Of a stretch of 12,531 nucleotides of DNA, positions 5,964-12,531 are shown in pieces. Below the pieces are notes generated by a model. The model saw nothing but the letters and a program-made list of their open reading frames with translations. It did not search any database and was not told the origin of the DNA. The stretch is taken from positions 1-12,531 of the forward strand of contig CAMNHG010000033.1 of the NCBI GenBank assembly GCA_946539105.1. Direction: 5' to 3'. Every line of letters starts with the position of its first letter. Position 1 is the stretch's first letter. The position numbers were made by a program, and so were the translations under genes. The DNA comes from an uncultured Clostridia bacterium. Its GTDB lineage: Bacteria; Bacillota; Clostridia; Oscillospirales; Acutalibacteraceae.

Positions 5964-6827
5964 ATGAGATTATCTCAAAACTGGAAAGATTATGAGCTTA
6001 TAGATACCTCCGACGGCGAACGTCTGGAACGCTGGGGAGATATAATATTAATCCGTCCCGATCCGCAGATTATCTGGTCAACGGGCAGGAAAAATCCGCT
6101 CTGGAAGAACGCCCACGCGCGTTATCACCGCTCCAACAAGGGCGGCGGCTACTGGGAACAGTACAAAAAGGTTCCCAATCGCTGGACGATAAACTACGGC
6201 GAGCTTGTGTTTAACATCAAGCCAATGGGCTTTAAGCACACCGGAGTTTTCCCCGAGCAGGCGGTCAACTGGGACTTCGCGGCTAAGAAAATCCGTGAGC
6301 AGAACCGCCCTCTGAAGGTGCTCAATTTGTTCGGCTACACCGGCTGCGCAACGCTTTCGTGTATGAACGCGGGCGCGTCCGTTTGCCACGTTGACGCGTC
6401 AAAGGGTATGGTTCTCTGGGCAAAGGAAAACGCTCAGTCCAGCGGCATCGCGGACAAGCCTGTGCGCTGGCTGGTTGACGACTGCGTAAAATTTGTGCAG
6501 CGTGAAATCCGCCGCGGAAACCACTACGACGGTATTATTATGGATCCGCCGTCCTACGGCAGAGGTCCCGGCGGAGAGGTCTGGAAGCTCGAAGAACAGC
6601 TTTATTCGCTTGTCAGCCTGTGCGGACAGGTACTAAGCGACAACCCTGTATTTTTTATACTCAATTCCTACACAACAGGGCTCAGCCCTGCTGTAATGCA
6701 ATATCTGCTCGGCGTGCTGCTTCAAAGCAAATTCGGCGGCAAGGTGTCGAGCGACGAAATCGGACTAAAGGTGACCGACACGGGTTTAGTTTTGCCGTGC
6801 GGTTCAACCGCAATCTGGGAGAATTAG
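5964..6827 (+). CDS. Class I SAM-dependent methyltransferase, RlmI/RlmK-like (COG1092 type)
   Basis: A 287-residue cytoplasmic protein with a Rossmann methyltransferase domain. Motif I is VLNLFGYTGCATL (119-131), the acidic SAM-ribose position is D144 in HVDAS, and motif IV is DPPSYGRG (194-201). The N-terminal 100 residues (WSTGRKNPLWKNAHARYHRS, LVFNIKPMGFKHTGVFPEQ) match the beta-rich part of bacterial RlmI/RlmK-type rRNA methyltransferases. An RNA base is thus the likely substrate, but the exact site is not readable. The ATG at 5964 has AGGAAG seven bases upstream; an in-frame TTG at 5943 lacks such a site. The stop is one base before the ecfA1 ATG, so it appears to open the long operon. 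I find no convincing promoter in the spacer before it. Confidence 0.9.
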   Translation: MRLSQNWKDYELIDTSDGERLERWGDIILIRPDPQIIWSTGRKNPLWKNAHARYHRSNKGGGYWEQYKKVPNRWTINYGELVFNIKPMGFKHTGVFPEQAVNWDFAAKKIREQNRPLKVLNLFGYTGCATLSCMNAGASVCHVDASKGMVLWAKENAQSSGIADKPVRWLVDDCVKFVQREIRRGNHYDGIIMDPPSYGRGPGGEVWKLEEQLYSLVSLCGQVLSDNPVFFILNSYTTGLSPAVMQYLLGVLLQSKFGGKVSSDEIGLKVTDTGLVLPCGSTAIWEN

Positions 6828-6828
6828 A

Positions 6829-7674
6829 ATGAATTTTATTTCTGTACAGAACGTGCGGTTTTCCTATGATGATATCGAGGAAACTAAAAACCCCGTCTAC
6901 GCGGTAGACGGCGTTTCGCTCGAATTTGAAAAAGGCGGTTTTACGGCTGTAATCGGCCATAACGGCTGCGGAAAATCCACGCTCGCAAAGCACCTCAACG
7001 CAATGCTATTGCCGGACAGCGGCAAGGTGTATGTGGACGGTGACGATACATCTGATGAAAACAAAACTTTTGATATACGCGAAAAGGTTGGTCTTGTCCT
7101 GCAAAACCCCGACAACCAGCTTGTCGCTTCAATCGTCGAGGAGGACGTCGCCTTCGGGCCGGAAAACCTCGGAGTTGAGCCTGCCGAAATCCGTAAAAGG
7201 GTAGACAGCGCGCTAAAGGCGGTCGGAATGTACGACTACCGTATGCACGCGCCGTACAAGCTGTCCGGCGGACAAAAGCAGAGAATCGCAATCGCAGGCG
7301 TGCTTGCAATCGAGCCGCAGTGCATTGTGCTCGACGAACCTACCGCAATGCTCGACCCAAGCGGCAGGGCAGAGGTAATGAACACCCTTATTAAGCTCAA
7401 CCGCGAAATGGGGATTACCGTTATCTTAATCACCCACTTTATGGAGGAGGCGGTTTTGGCTGACCGCGTGGTGGTTATGGACAGCGGCAAGGTGCTCACT
7501 CAGGGCACTCCCGACGAGGTATTCTCTCAGGTTGAGCTGCTCAAAAAGCACAGGCTCGACGTTCCGCAGGCGGCAGAGCTCGCGTTCAGGTTAAAGGGAC
7601 GCGGAGCGAAGATTGACAAAATTCCCCTCACAGCGGAGGACTGCGTTAATTTGCTCGGGGAGGTGCTTGGATGA
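6829..7674 (+). CDS. ecfA1: Energy-coupling factor transporter ATPase EcfA1
   Basis: One of two ATPases that, with EcfT, power uptake of vitamins or metal ions bound by separate S-component proteins. The 281 residues show Walker A GHNGCGKST (43-51), Q-loop Q92 in LQNPDNQ, ABC signature LSGGQ (145-149), Walker B IVLDEPTAMLDP (166-177) and the switch histidine H203. The QNPDNQ Q-loop and the C-terminal extension are typical of ECF ATPases. The ATG lies one base after the methyltransferase stop, with GGGAG inside the end of that gene serving as ribosome site. The end overlaps ecfA2 by four bases (ATGA). Confidence 0.96.
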   Translation: MNFISVQNVRFSYDDIEETKNPVYAVDGVSLEFEKGGFTAVIGHNGCGKSTLAKHLNAMLLPDSGKVYVDGDDTSDENKTFDIREKVGLVLQNPDNQLVASIVEEDVAFGPENLGVEPAEIRKRVDSALKAVGMYDYRMHAPYKLSGGQKQRIAIAGVLAIEPQCIVLDEPTAMLDPSGRAEVMNTLIKLNREMGITVILITHFMEEAVLADRVVVMDSGKVLTQGTPDEVFSQVELLKKHRLDVPQAAELAFRLKGRGAKIDKIPLTAEDCVNLLGEVLG

Positions 7675-8540
7675 GCGAAATCCTCGAGTTAAAAAACCTC
7701 GGTTTTGTCTACGGACAGGGCACGCCGTTCGAAAAACGCGCGGTTGATAACGTCAGCCTTAAAATCAACAAGGGCGAGCTTGTCGGCATTATCGGTCATA
7801 CAGGCTCGGGCAAATCAACCCTCGTTCAAATGCTCAACGGTCTTATAAAGCCTACCGAGGGCGAAGTTATTTTGGACGGCAAAAGCATCTGGGCAGAGCC
7901 TAAAAAAATCCGCTCCGTCCGCTTCAAGGTCGGAATGGTCTTTCAGTACCCCGAATATCAGCTTTTTGAAGAAACCGTATATAAGGACATCGCGTTCGGC
8001 GCGATTAATAAAGGACTTAGCGGCGACGAGCTTGACCGCGCTGTCAGAAGCGCGGCGGAGTTTACAAGCCTTAAGCCCGAGCTGCTTGACAAATCTCCGT
8101 TTGATTTATCCGGCGGAGAGAAGCGACGCGCCGCAATCGCAGGCGTAATCGCTATGCAGCCCGAAATCCTCATTCTCGACGAGCCCACGGCAGGACTTGA
8201 CCCTATGGGACGCGAAATCCTGCTAAGCCAGATTGTCCGCTATCATAAGGAGATGGGCAACACGGTGCTGCTTGTGTCGCACAGTATGGAGGATATCGCG
8301 CGCGTAGCCGACCGGGTGATTGTGATGAACAACTCAAAGCTGATGATGTTTGACACCACCAAAGAGGTGTTCGCCCGCGGGGACGAGCTTGAAAATTACG
8401 GCTTAAAGGTCCCCCAGATAACCAGAATAATGCAGAGCCTGAAACAGCGCGGCTATGATATTCCCGACGGAATTTTAACCGTAGACGAAGCACTTGAAAC
8501 GCTTTCGGCTCTCCTGAAAAAGGAGGGTAAAATATGGTAA
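7671..8540 (+). CDS. ecfA2: Energy-coupling factor transporter ATPase EcfA2
   Basis: This is the second ATPase of the ECF module and pairs with EcfA1 on the cytoplasmic side of EcfT. The 289 residues contain Walker A GHTGSGKST (42-50), Q-loop Q92 in FQYPEYQLF, signature LSGGE (146-150), Walker B ILILDEPTAGLDP (166-178) and H204. The FQYPEYQLF loop is the usual EcfA2 hallmark and separates it from EcfA1. The start overlaps the ecfA1 stop, and the 3' end overlaps ecfT by seven bases while carrying the ecfT ribosome site AGGAGGG. Confidence 0.96.
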   Translation: MSEILELKNLGFVYGQGTPFEKRAVDNVSLKINKGELVGIIGHTGSGKSTLVQMLNGLIKPTEGEVILDGKSIWAEPKKIRSVRFKVGMVFQYPEYQLFEETVYKDIAFGAINKGLSGDELDRAVRSAAEFTSLKPELLDKSPFDLSGGEKRRAAIAGVIAMQPEILILDEPTAGLDPMGREILLSQIVRYHKEMGNTVLLVSHSMEDIARVADRVIVMNNSKLMMFDTTKEVFARGDELENYGLKVPQITRIMQSLKQRGYDIPDGILTVDEALETLSALLKKEGKIW

Positions 8541-9346
8541 GAGACGTAGCCTTCGGCCAGTATTTCCCGGGAAAAAGCATAATCCACAGGCTTGACCCAA
8601 GGGGAAAAATCCTGGTTTTTATCGCCTTTGTCGCGATAATCTTTTGTACTTTTAACTACTGCTCACTTGCGGTAACCGCGGCATTTACCGCGATGTTTTT
8701 GATACTCAGCAAAATTCCCTTCAAATTCTACTTCAAAAGCCTTAAGGTGATAATCTTCATCGTAATCATCACATCGGTTTTCAACCTGTTTTACGGCACG
8801 GGAGACGTAATTTGGCAGTGGGGAATAATCAAAATAACGTGGAACGGAATCCACAGGGCGGTTTTTGTAACGTCAAGGATAATTTGCCTGATTTTGGCAA
8901 GCTCCTGCCTGACCTTTACAACCTCGCCCACAGAGCTTACCGACGCGATAGAAAGGCTTATGAAGCCGCTTAACGTCATTCATTTTCCGGTACACGAAAT
9001 CTCAATGATGATGTCGCTCGCGCTCAGGTTTGTGCCCACCCTGCTCGAGGAAACCGACAAGCTGATGCAGGCGCAAAAGGCAAGGGGCGCGGATATGGAA
9101 ACCGGCAACATCTTTAAGCGCGTAAAGGCACTTATCCCGATTCTCGTACCGCTGTTTGTGTCGGCTTTCAGGCGCGCGTATGACATCGCGACCGCAATGG
9201 AATGCCGCTGCTACCGCGGAGGAACAGGCAGAACAAGGATGAAAAGCCTTCACCTATCAGCCCTTGACGTAATGTCATTTATCGCTATGGGCTTAGTAAT
9301 CGGCGGAGTAATTGTATGCAACATATTTATACCGAGCGTAATCTGA
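8534..9346 (+). CDS. ecfT: Energy-coupling factor transporter transmembrane protein EcfT
   Basis: EcfT is the membrane scaffold that joins the two ATPases to substrate-binding S components. The 270-residue protein has hydrophobic segments near 26-60, 70-87, 108-128, 152-172 and 244-266. Two cytoplasmic coupling helices carry the family motifs: QKARGAD (181-187), and AMECRCYRGG (221-230), in which the second motif has Cys where Ala and Gly occur in the classical Ala-Arg-Gly form. The ATG has AGGAGGG six bases upstream within ecfA2. No S component lies in the window, which fits a group II module shared by S proteins encoded elsewhere. Its 3' end overlaps truA by 31 bases. Confidence 0.95.
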   Translation: MVRDVAFGQYFPGKSIIHRLDPRGKILVFIAFVAIIFCTFNYCSLAVTAAFTAMFLILSKIPFKFYFKSLKVIIFIVIITSVFNLFYGTGDVIWQWGIIKITWNGIHRAVFVTSRIICLILASSCLTFTTSPTELTDAIERLMKPLNVIHFPVHEISMMMSLALRFVPTLLEETDKLMQAQKARGADMETGNIFKRVKALIPILVPLFVSAFRRAYDIATAMECRCYRGGTGRTRMKSLHLSALDVMSFIAMGLVIGGVIVCNIFIPSVI

Positions 9347-10080
9347 GAAACCTTCTGATAACAATTTCATACGACGGCAAATGCTTTCACGGCTGGCAGA
9401 TCCAGCAGAACGCCTACACCGTTCAGGAGGCTTTTCAGAATGCTCTTTCAAAGATAATCGGCAGCGATTTTGACCTGAAGGGCTGCAGCCGTACCGACAG
9501 CGGAGTTCACGCGAATATGTACTGCCTCAGCGTAAAAACAGCTCATCCGATTCCGGCGCAAAGGCTTAAGGCTGCGCTGAACCGATGGCTTCCGCTTTCG
9601 ATAGCGGTTATGGACTGCGCAGAGGTGGATGACGACTTTCACGCGAGATACAGCTGCAAAAGCAAGGAATATATCTACAAAATTTGGAACAGCGAGGTCA
9701 GAAATCCGTTTTTGGACGGCTACGCTCTGCACTACCGATATAAAATTGACGAAAATCTGCTCAACAACGCCGCGCAGGCGTACCTCGGAAGTCACGATTT
9801 TACATCGTTTTGCACTCAGGACAGCCGTGAACCCGGCGATATGACGCGCACTGTAAAGCATTTTTCGGTAACGCGCGACGGCGATATGGTGACTATGAAG
9901 GTAGAAGCCGACGGTTTTTTATACAATATGGTGCGGATTATGGTCGGTACGCTGCTAAGGGTTCAGCAGGGCAAAATCAAGCCCGATGAAATCCCCTCTA
10001 TTATCGAAAAAAAAGACAGGAGCTTCGCCGGACCTACGGCTCAGGCGTGCGGACTGTATTTAAATAAAGTTTACTATTGA
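9316..10080 (+). CDS. truA: tRNA pseudouridine(38-40) synthase TruA
   Basis: TruA converts uridines 38-40 of the tRNA anticodon arm to pseudouridine. The 254-residue protein starts its core with LLITISYDGKCFHGWQ (13-28). It has the catalytic aspartate D61 in GCSRTDSGVHA, KSKEYIYKIWN in the middle, GSHDFTSFC, and EADGFLYNMVRIMVGTLL near the end. The ATG at 9316 lies within ecfT and is supported by GGCGGAG seven bases upstream. No other ATG, GTG or TTG occurs in frame before the core, so the 31-base overlap appears real. Its place after ecfT is the normal Firmicutes order. Confidence 0.97.
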   Translation: MQHIYTERNLRNLLITISYDGKCFHGWQIQQNAYTVQEAFQNALSKIIGSDFDLKGCSRTDSGVHANMYCLSVKTAHPIPAQRLKAALNRWLPLSIAVMDCAEVDDDFHARYSCKSKEYIYKIWNSEVRNPFLDGYALHYRYKIDENLLNNAAQAYLGSHDFTSFCTQDSREPGDMTRTVKHFSVTRDGDMVTMKVEADGFLYNMVRIMVGTLLRVQQGKIKPDEIPSIIEKKDRSFAGPTAQACGLYLNKVYY

Positions 10081-10105
10081 TTGTGTTTTTTGATTGGAGT
10101 TTAAA

Positions 10106-11386
10106 ATGTTCAAAAAAAGAAAAGGACGCTACTCTGAAAAAAAGGTAAATAAGGATCGCAAGGTTATAAGCTACGAGGACGTTCCGCTCGACGATTACGA
10201 GCAGGAAAAAACCGACTTATCACCCGCGGCGGTCAAAAAAATAATTATCGGCGTGGCAATCGCTTTGGTAGCCGGTTTAATCGTATTCGCGTTCGCGAAC
10301 CGCGACAAGCTCACTCCCGAAAATATTTCCATGTGGTGGACTTACGACGTTCTCGGTAACGCCGGCAAGGGCTATCCCGTTAATATAGTGGGTGCGGAGG
10401 TAAAGTCCGGTAACTTTACCGTGAACCAAAACCGCGTTGCCTACGCGTCGGACACCTCCTTTATAACCCTTAACTCAACGGGAAGCGAGATTGCAAATAT
10501 CCAGCTCAGACACTCAAAGCCTGTTATGAAGACCTCCGAAAACAAGTTTTTAACTTACGGACTGGGCGAAAAGGAATTTCAGATTTTCAGCTTTGACAAG
10601 TCGCTTTACAGCGGAGAGGCTCAGGGAGTAATCTACACGGGCGATATCGCCTCAAACGGAGTTTACTGCGTTGTTACCGAGGGCGACGGCTTTTTAAGCG
10701 AGCTTTACGTTTATAATAAGGATAACAACCGAATATTTAAATATTCTTTTTCGGAATATTACATTAACTCAGTCGCGCTTAACAACGACGGCTCGGGCTG
10801 TGTAGCCTGCGGAATATCAACCGACGGCGGTGCGATAAAAACCGGTGTGTATGTGCTCGATTTCGGCAAGGAGAAGCCTGTAAATACTTACACAATTCCC
10901 GATGACGCGATAATCGACAGCAAGTATATAAGCGGCAGAAGAGCCGCGCTGGTCGGTCAAAACGCCTCATATGTCATAAAAATCGGTGCCGAGGAGTACA
11001 ACACCGTAAGCTATGAGGATATGCCGGTAATCAACTACTGCTTCAGCCCCAAAAACGGCTCTTTCGCGCTCGCGCTTTCAAAAAGCGGCGACGGCAGAAG
11101 CTGTACGCTTATAAGCTACAATGACAACGGCGACAAAAATTTCGAGGTAGAGAACCGCTACGGAGCCGAGTCGCTCTCTGTTCTGAACGGAACAATAGCC
11201 GTACTTGACGGAAATATGATTTATGCATATAATAAGTCAGGAAGTTTGGTTTATTCCTGCGACGCCGGTACAGGTTCTCAGGCATTTATACTTACGTCGG
11301 ACAAAACAGCTTATGTATTAAGCATTAACCAAATCAGATATATCGACCTAAGCCAAAAGCCGGCGTCGCCCGACTCGGCAAAGTAG
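10106..11386 (+). CDS. DUF5711 family membrane-anchored protein
   Basis: A 426-residue protein of unknown function. A basic, cytoplasmic N-terminal tail (1-44; MFKKRKGRYSEKKVNK) precedes one membrane helix (about 45-63, IIIGVAIALVAGLIVFAFA). About 360 residues then probably lie outside the cell. That region opens with the family-like stretch NISMWWTYDVLGNAGKGYPVNIVG and continues as repeated blade-like units (for example LNSTGSEIANIQ, YNKSGSLVYSC), which suggests a beta-propeller. The ATG at 10106 has TTGGAG six bases upstream; the TTG inside that site is not a credible start. It sits 25 bases after truA and nine before the CvpA-family gene. The family call is from memory of sequence features; the role is unknown, possibly in the envelope. 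Confidence 0.82.
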   Translation: MFKKRKGRYSEKKVNKDRKVISYEDVPLDDYEQEKTDLSPAAVKKIIIGVAIALVAGLIVFAFANRDKLTPENISMWWTYDVLGNAGKGYPVNIVGAEVKSGNFTVNQNRVAYASDTSFITLNSTGSEIANIQLRHSKPVMKTSENKFLTYGLGEKEFQIFSFDKSLYSGEAQGVIYTGDIASNGVYCVVTEGDGFLSELYVYNKDNNRIFKYSFSEYYINSVALNNDGSGCVACGISTDGGAIKTGVYVLDFGKEKPVNTYTIPDDAIIDSKYISGRRAALVGQNASYVIKIGAEEYNTVSYEDMPVINYCFSPKNGSFALALSKSGDGRSCTLISYNDNGDKNFEVENRYGAESLSVLNGTIAVLDGNMIYAYNKSGSLVYSCDAGTGSQAFILTSDKTAYVLSINQIRYIDLSQKPASPDSAK

Positions 11387-11395
11387 AGGATAAAT

Positions 11396-12004
11396 ATGAT
11401 ATATTATTACATCGGCGCGGCGGTTATTATAATAATTCTTATATTAATCGGAGCTTACAGGGGCATAATACGCACCTTGCTTAACCTGATCGGTTTGGCA
11501 CTTAACGCCTTTTTGTCATATCACATTGCCGGACCGCTGGCTCAGGGAATGTACGATTCGTTCTTTAAGCAGGCGGTTATTACCAAAATTCAGGAGGCGG
11601 TCGCCCAAAAGGGAGTAAGCGTAGCCTATGAAAGTGCGATGGCGGCTTTGCCGGACTGGCTTTCCAAAATGGTGGGAGCGGCAAATCAGCTGACCGGACA
11701 GGGAATAGACAAACTCGTAAATAATTATAATCTGTCAAATGACCAGACGCTTTCCATCGCAAAGGCGATAGAGGCTCAGCTTGCCCCGGCAATCGTGGCG
11801 ATTATGACGGTGATTATAGTTTTTATACTGTTTTTTTTACTGATGATAATTATAAAGCTGATTATCAAACTTATAATCAGAGCGTTGGACGGCAGGGCAC
11901 TGCGAACCTTTGACCGGGTCTTAGGCGGCTTGCTCGGCGGAGTGGAAGGCGTAGTACTCGTAGTATTTTTATGCTCCGTGTTCAACATTAATTTATTTGC
12001 CTGA
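11396..12004 (+). CDS. CvpA-family membrane protein
   Basis: A 202-residue protein with two N-terminal membrane helices (about 2-20 and 24-43) joined by the short basic GAYRGIIRTL turn. A soluble middle part (45-130) follows, then two more helices (about 134-160 and 180-198). The GAYRGIIRTLLNLIG turn and the RTFDRVLGGLLGGVEGVVLVV segment match the CvpA family. CvpA is needed for colicin V production and envelope tolerance in E. coli, but its mechanism is unresolved. The ATG follows AGAGGA and lies nine bases after the DUF5711 stop, so the two are probably co-translated neighbours in the envelope. Confidence 0.88.
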   Translation: MIYYYIGAAVIIIILILIGAYRGIIRTLLNLIGLALNAFLSYHIAGPLAQGMYDSFFKQAVITKIQEAVAQKGVSVAYESAMAALPDWLSKMVGAANQLTGQGIDKLVNNYNLSNDQTLSIAKAIEAQLAPAIVAIMTVIIVFILFFLLMIIIKLIIKLIIRALDGRALRTFDRVLGGLLGGVEGVVLVVFLCSVFNINLFA

Positions 12005-12033
12005 TCAAGGCAAAATTTACACAGGTGATTATT

Positions 12034-12531
12034 ATGGAAAATGATAAGTGGAGTTTTAAACCCTCGGATTTGGTAACAATTCCGAATCTATTATCTTATA
12101 TGCGGCTTATCCTCGTAGTTCCGTTTGTGTATTTCTTTATAAAGGGACTTTACGATGACCCCAGATATTACATAGCGGCTGCCGTGTGCATCGGCGTTTC
12201 GGGCTTGACCGACTGCTTTGACGGCTTGCTTGCCAGAAAGCTGAATCAGGTCACGCCGCTCGGAAAAATTCTGGATCCTCTGGCGGATAAATTCACCCTG
12301 ATTGCCGTGGCTGTGTGTATGGTAATATATATTCCAGCACTGCTTCCGCTGATGATGATTCTTCTGGTAAAGGATTTTACAATGCTTGTCTGCGGACTTG
12401 TGCTCCTTGTAAAGAAGATTCCGCTTCCGGCGTCGCGCTGGTACGGCAAAGTGGCGACGGTTGTGTTCTATATTTCCGTAACCGTCATAATATTCTTAAA
12501 GGCGGTTTATCAGTACGAAAACCCGACCTTG
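12034..12531 (+). CDS. CDP-alcohol phosphatidyltransferase (PgsA or cardiolipin synthase type), 3' end missing
   Basis: An open frame of 166 codons runs to the window edge without a stop, so the gene is partial by position. The ATG follows an AGGTGA ribosome site, 29 bases after the CvpA-family gene. The protein starts with IPNLLSYMRLILVVPFVYFF (16-35), a typical first membrane helix. It has the complete CDP-alcohol phosphotransferase signature: D60, D63, G64, A67, R68, G77, D81 and D85. Such enzymes join a CDP-linked lipid to an alcohol in the membrane. PgsA (phosphatidylglycerol phosphate synthase) is the usual annotation. The stretch after the signature (VKDFTMLV, ASRWYGKVATV) lacks the Arg-Glu element usual in PgsA and looks more like CDP-alcohol-type cardiolipin synthases, so I give no symbol. 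Confidence 0.9.
   Translation, partial: MENDKWSFKPSDLVTIPNLLSYMRLILVVPFVYFFIKGLYDDPRYYIAAAVCIGVSGLTDCFDGLLARKLNQVTPLGKILDPLADKFTLIAVAVCMVIYIPALLPLMMILLVKDFTMLVCGLVLLVKKIPLPASRWYGKVATVVFYISVTVIIFLKAVYQYENPTL

Noticed and set aside
8203..8580. 125-codon open frame on the minus strand across ecfA2/ecfT
   Set aside because: It is opposite conserved ATPase sequence, with Arg/Pro/Ser-rich low-complexity composition typical of shadow frames.
9448..9861. 137-codon open frame on the minus strand inside truA
   Set aside because: It is antisense to the TruA catalytic region, which is strongly conserved; no recognisable domain or start signal.
1..12531. Defence system, CRISPR, integrated element or riboswitch
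   Set aside because: I found no spaced repeats, effector or integrase genes, tRNA ends or leader long enough for a known riboswitch; the genes are mainly chromosomal housekeeping and envelope functions.

Overview
This 12.5-kb window is a compact, gene-dense piece of a low-to-moderate G+C Firmicutes chromosome. It is most likely from the class Clostridia, in the Oscillospiraceae/Ruminococcaceae/Eubacterium siraeum neighbourhood. The reasons are strong Shine-Dalgarno sites, sigma-A type promoters, Gram-positive style lipoproteins, the ecfA1-ecfA2-ecfT-truA order typical of Firmicutes, and a DUF5711-CvpA pair of the kind I know from clostridia. The placement rests on family recognition, not on a database search. 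No intergenic gap exceeds 300 bases. I see no rRNA, tRNA, CRISPR array, transposase, phage gene or attachment site.

Region 1 (1-3421) holds mixed single genes. A leftward Rrf2/IscR-type regulator ends at a strong terminator. A divergent lipoprotein serpin follows, and the two promoters sit back to back with their -35 boxes 20 bp apart. A leftward DUF2804 gene converges on the serpin, and the two share one hairpin that works as a terminator in both directions and contains the serpin stop codon. A small lipoprotein of unknown function follows.

Region 2 (3437-5822) is the Holliday-junction set ruvC, ruvA, ruvB. ruvC has its own near-consensus promoter and a TTG start. A 116-bp AT-rich spacer ends in tandem heptamers before ruvA. 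ruvA and ruvB overlap by one base. RuvA and RuvB form the branch-migration motor, and RuvC cuts the junction.

Region 3 (5964 to beyond the right edge) reads as one long rightward operon with gaps or overlaps of 31 bases or less. It encodes a class I SAM methyltransferase of the RlmI/RlmK type, the shared energizing module of a group II ECF vitamin transporter (EcfA1, EcfA2, EcfT), the tRNA pseudouridine synthase TruA, a membrane-anchored DUF5711 protein, a CvpA-family membrane protein, and a CDP-alcohol phosphatidyltransferase cut off by the window end. The last gene is an uninterrupted frame from 12034 with the full family signature. In many Firmicutes the ecf-truA block lies between ribosomal protein genes; here it lies between other genes.

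I do not see a clear, wholly new multi-gene system. The best leads are the serpin, whose reactive loop has normal length but a non-inhibitory-looking hinge; the tandem heptamers before ruvA, which share a 12-mer with the leader of the methyltransferase gene; a REP-like palindrome after ruvB; and the unexplained DUF5711-CvpA-CDP-alcohol phosphatidyltransferase cassette.
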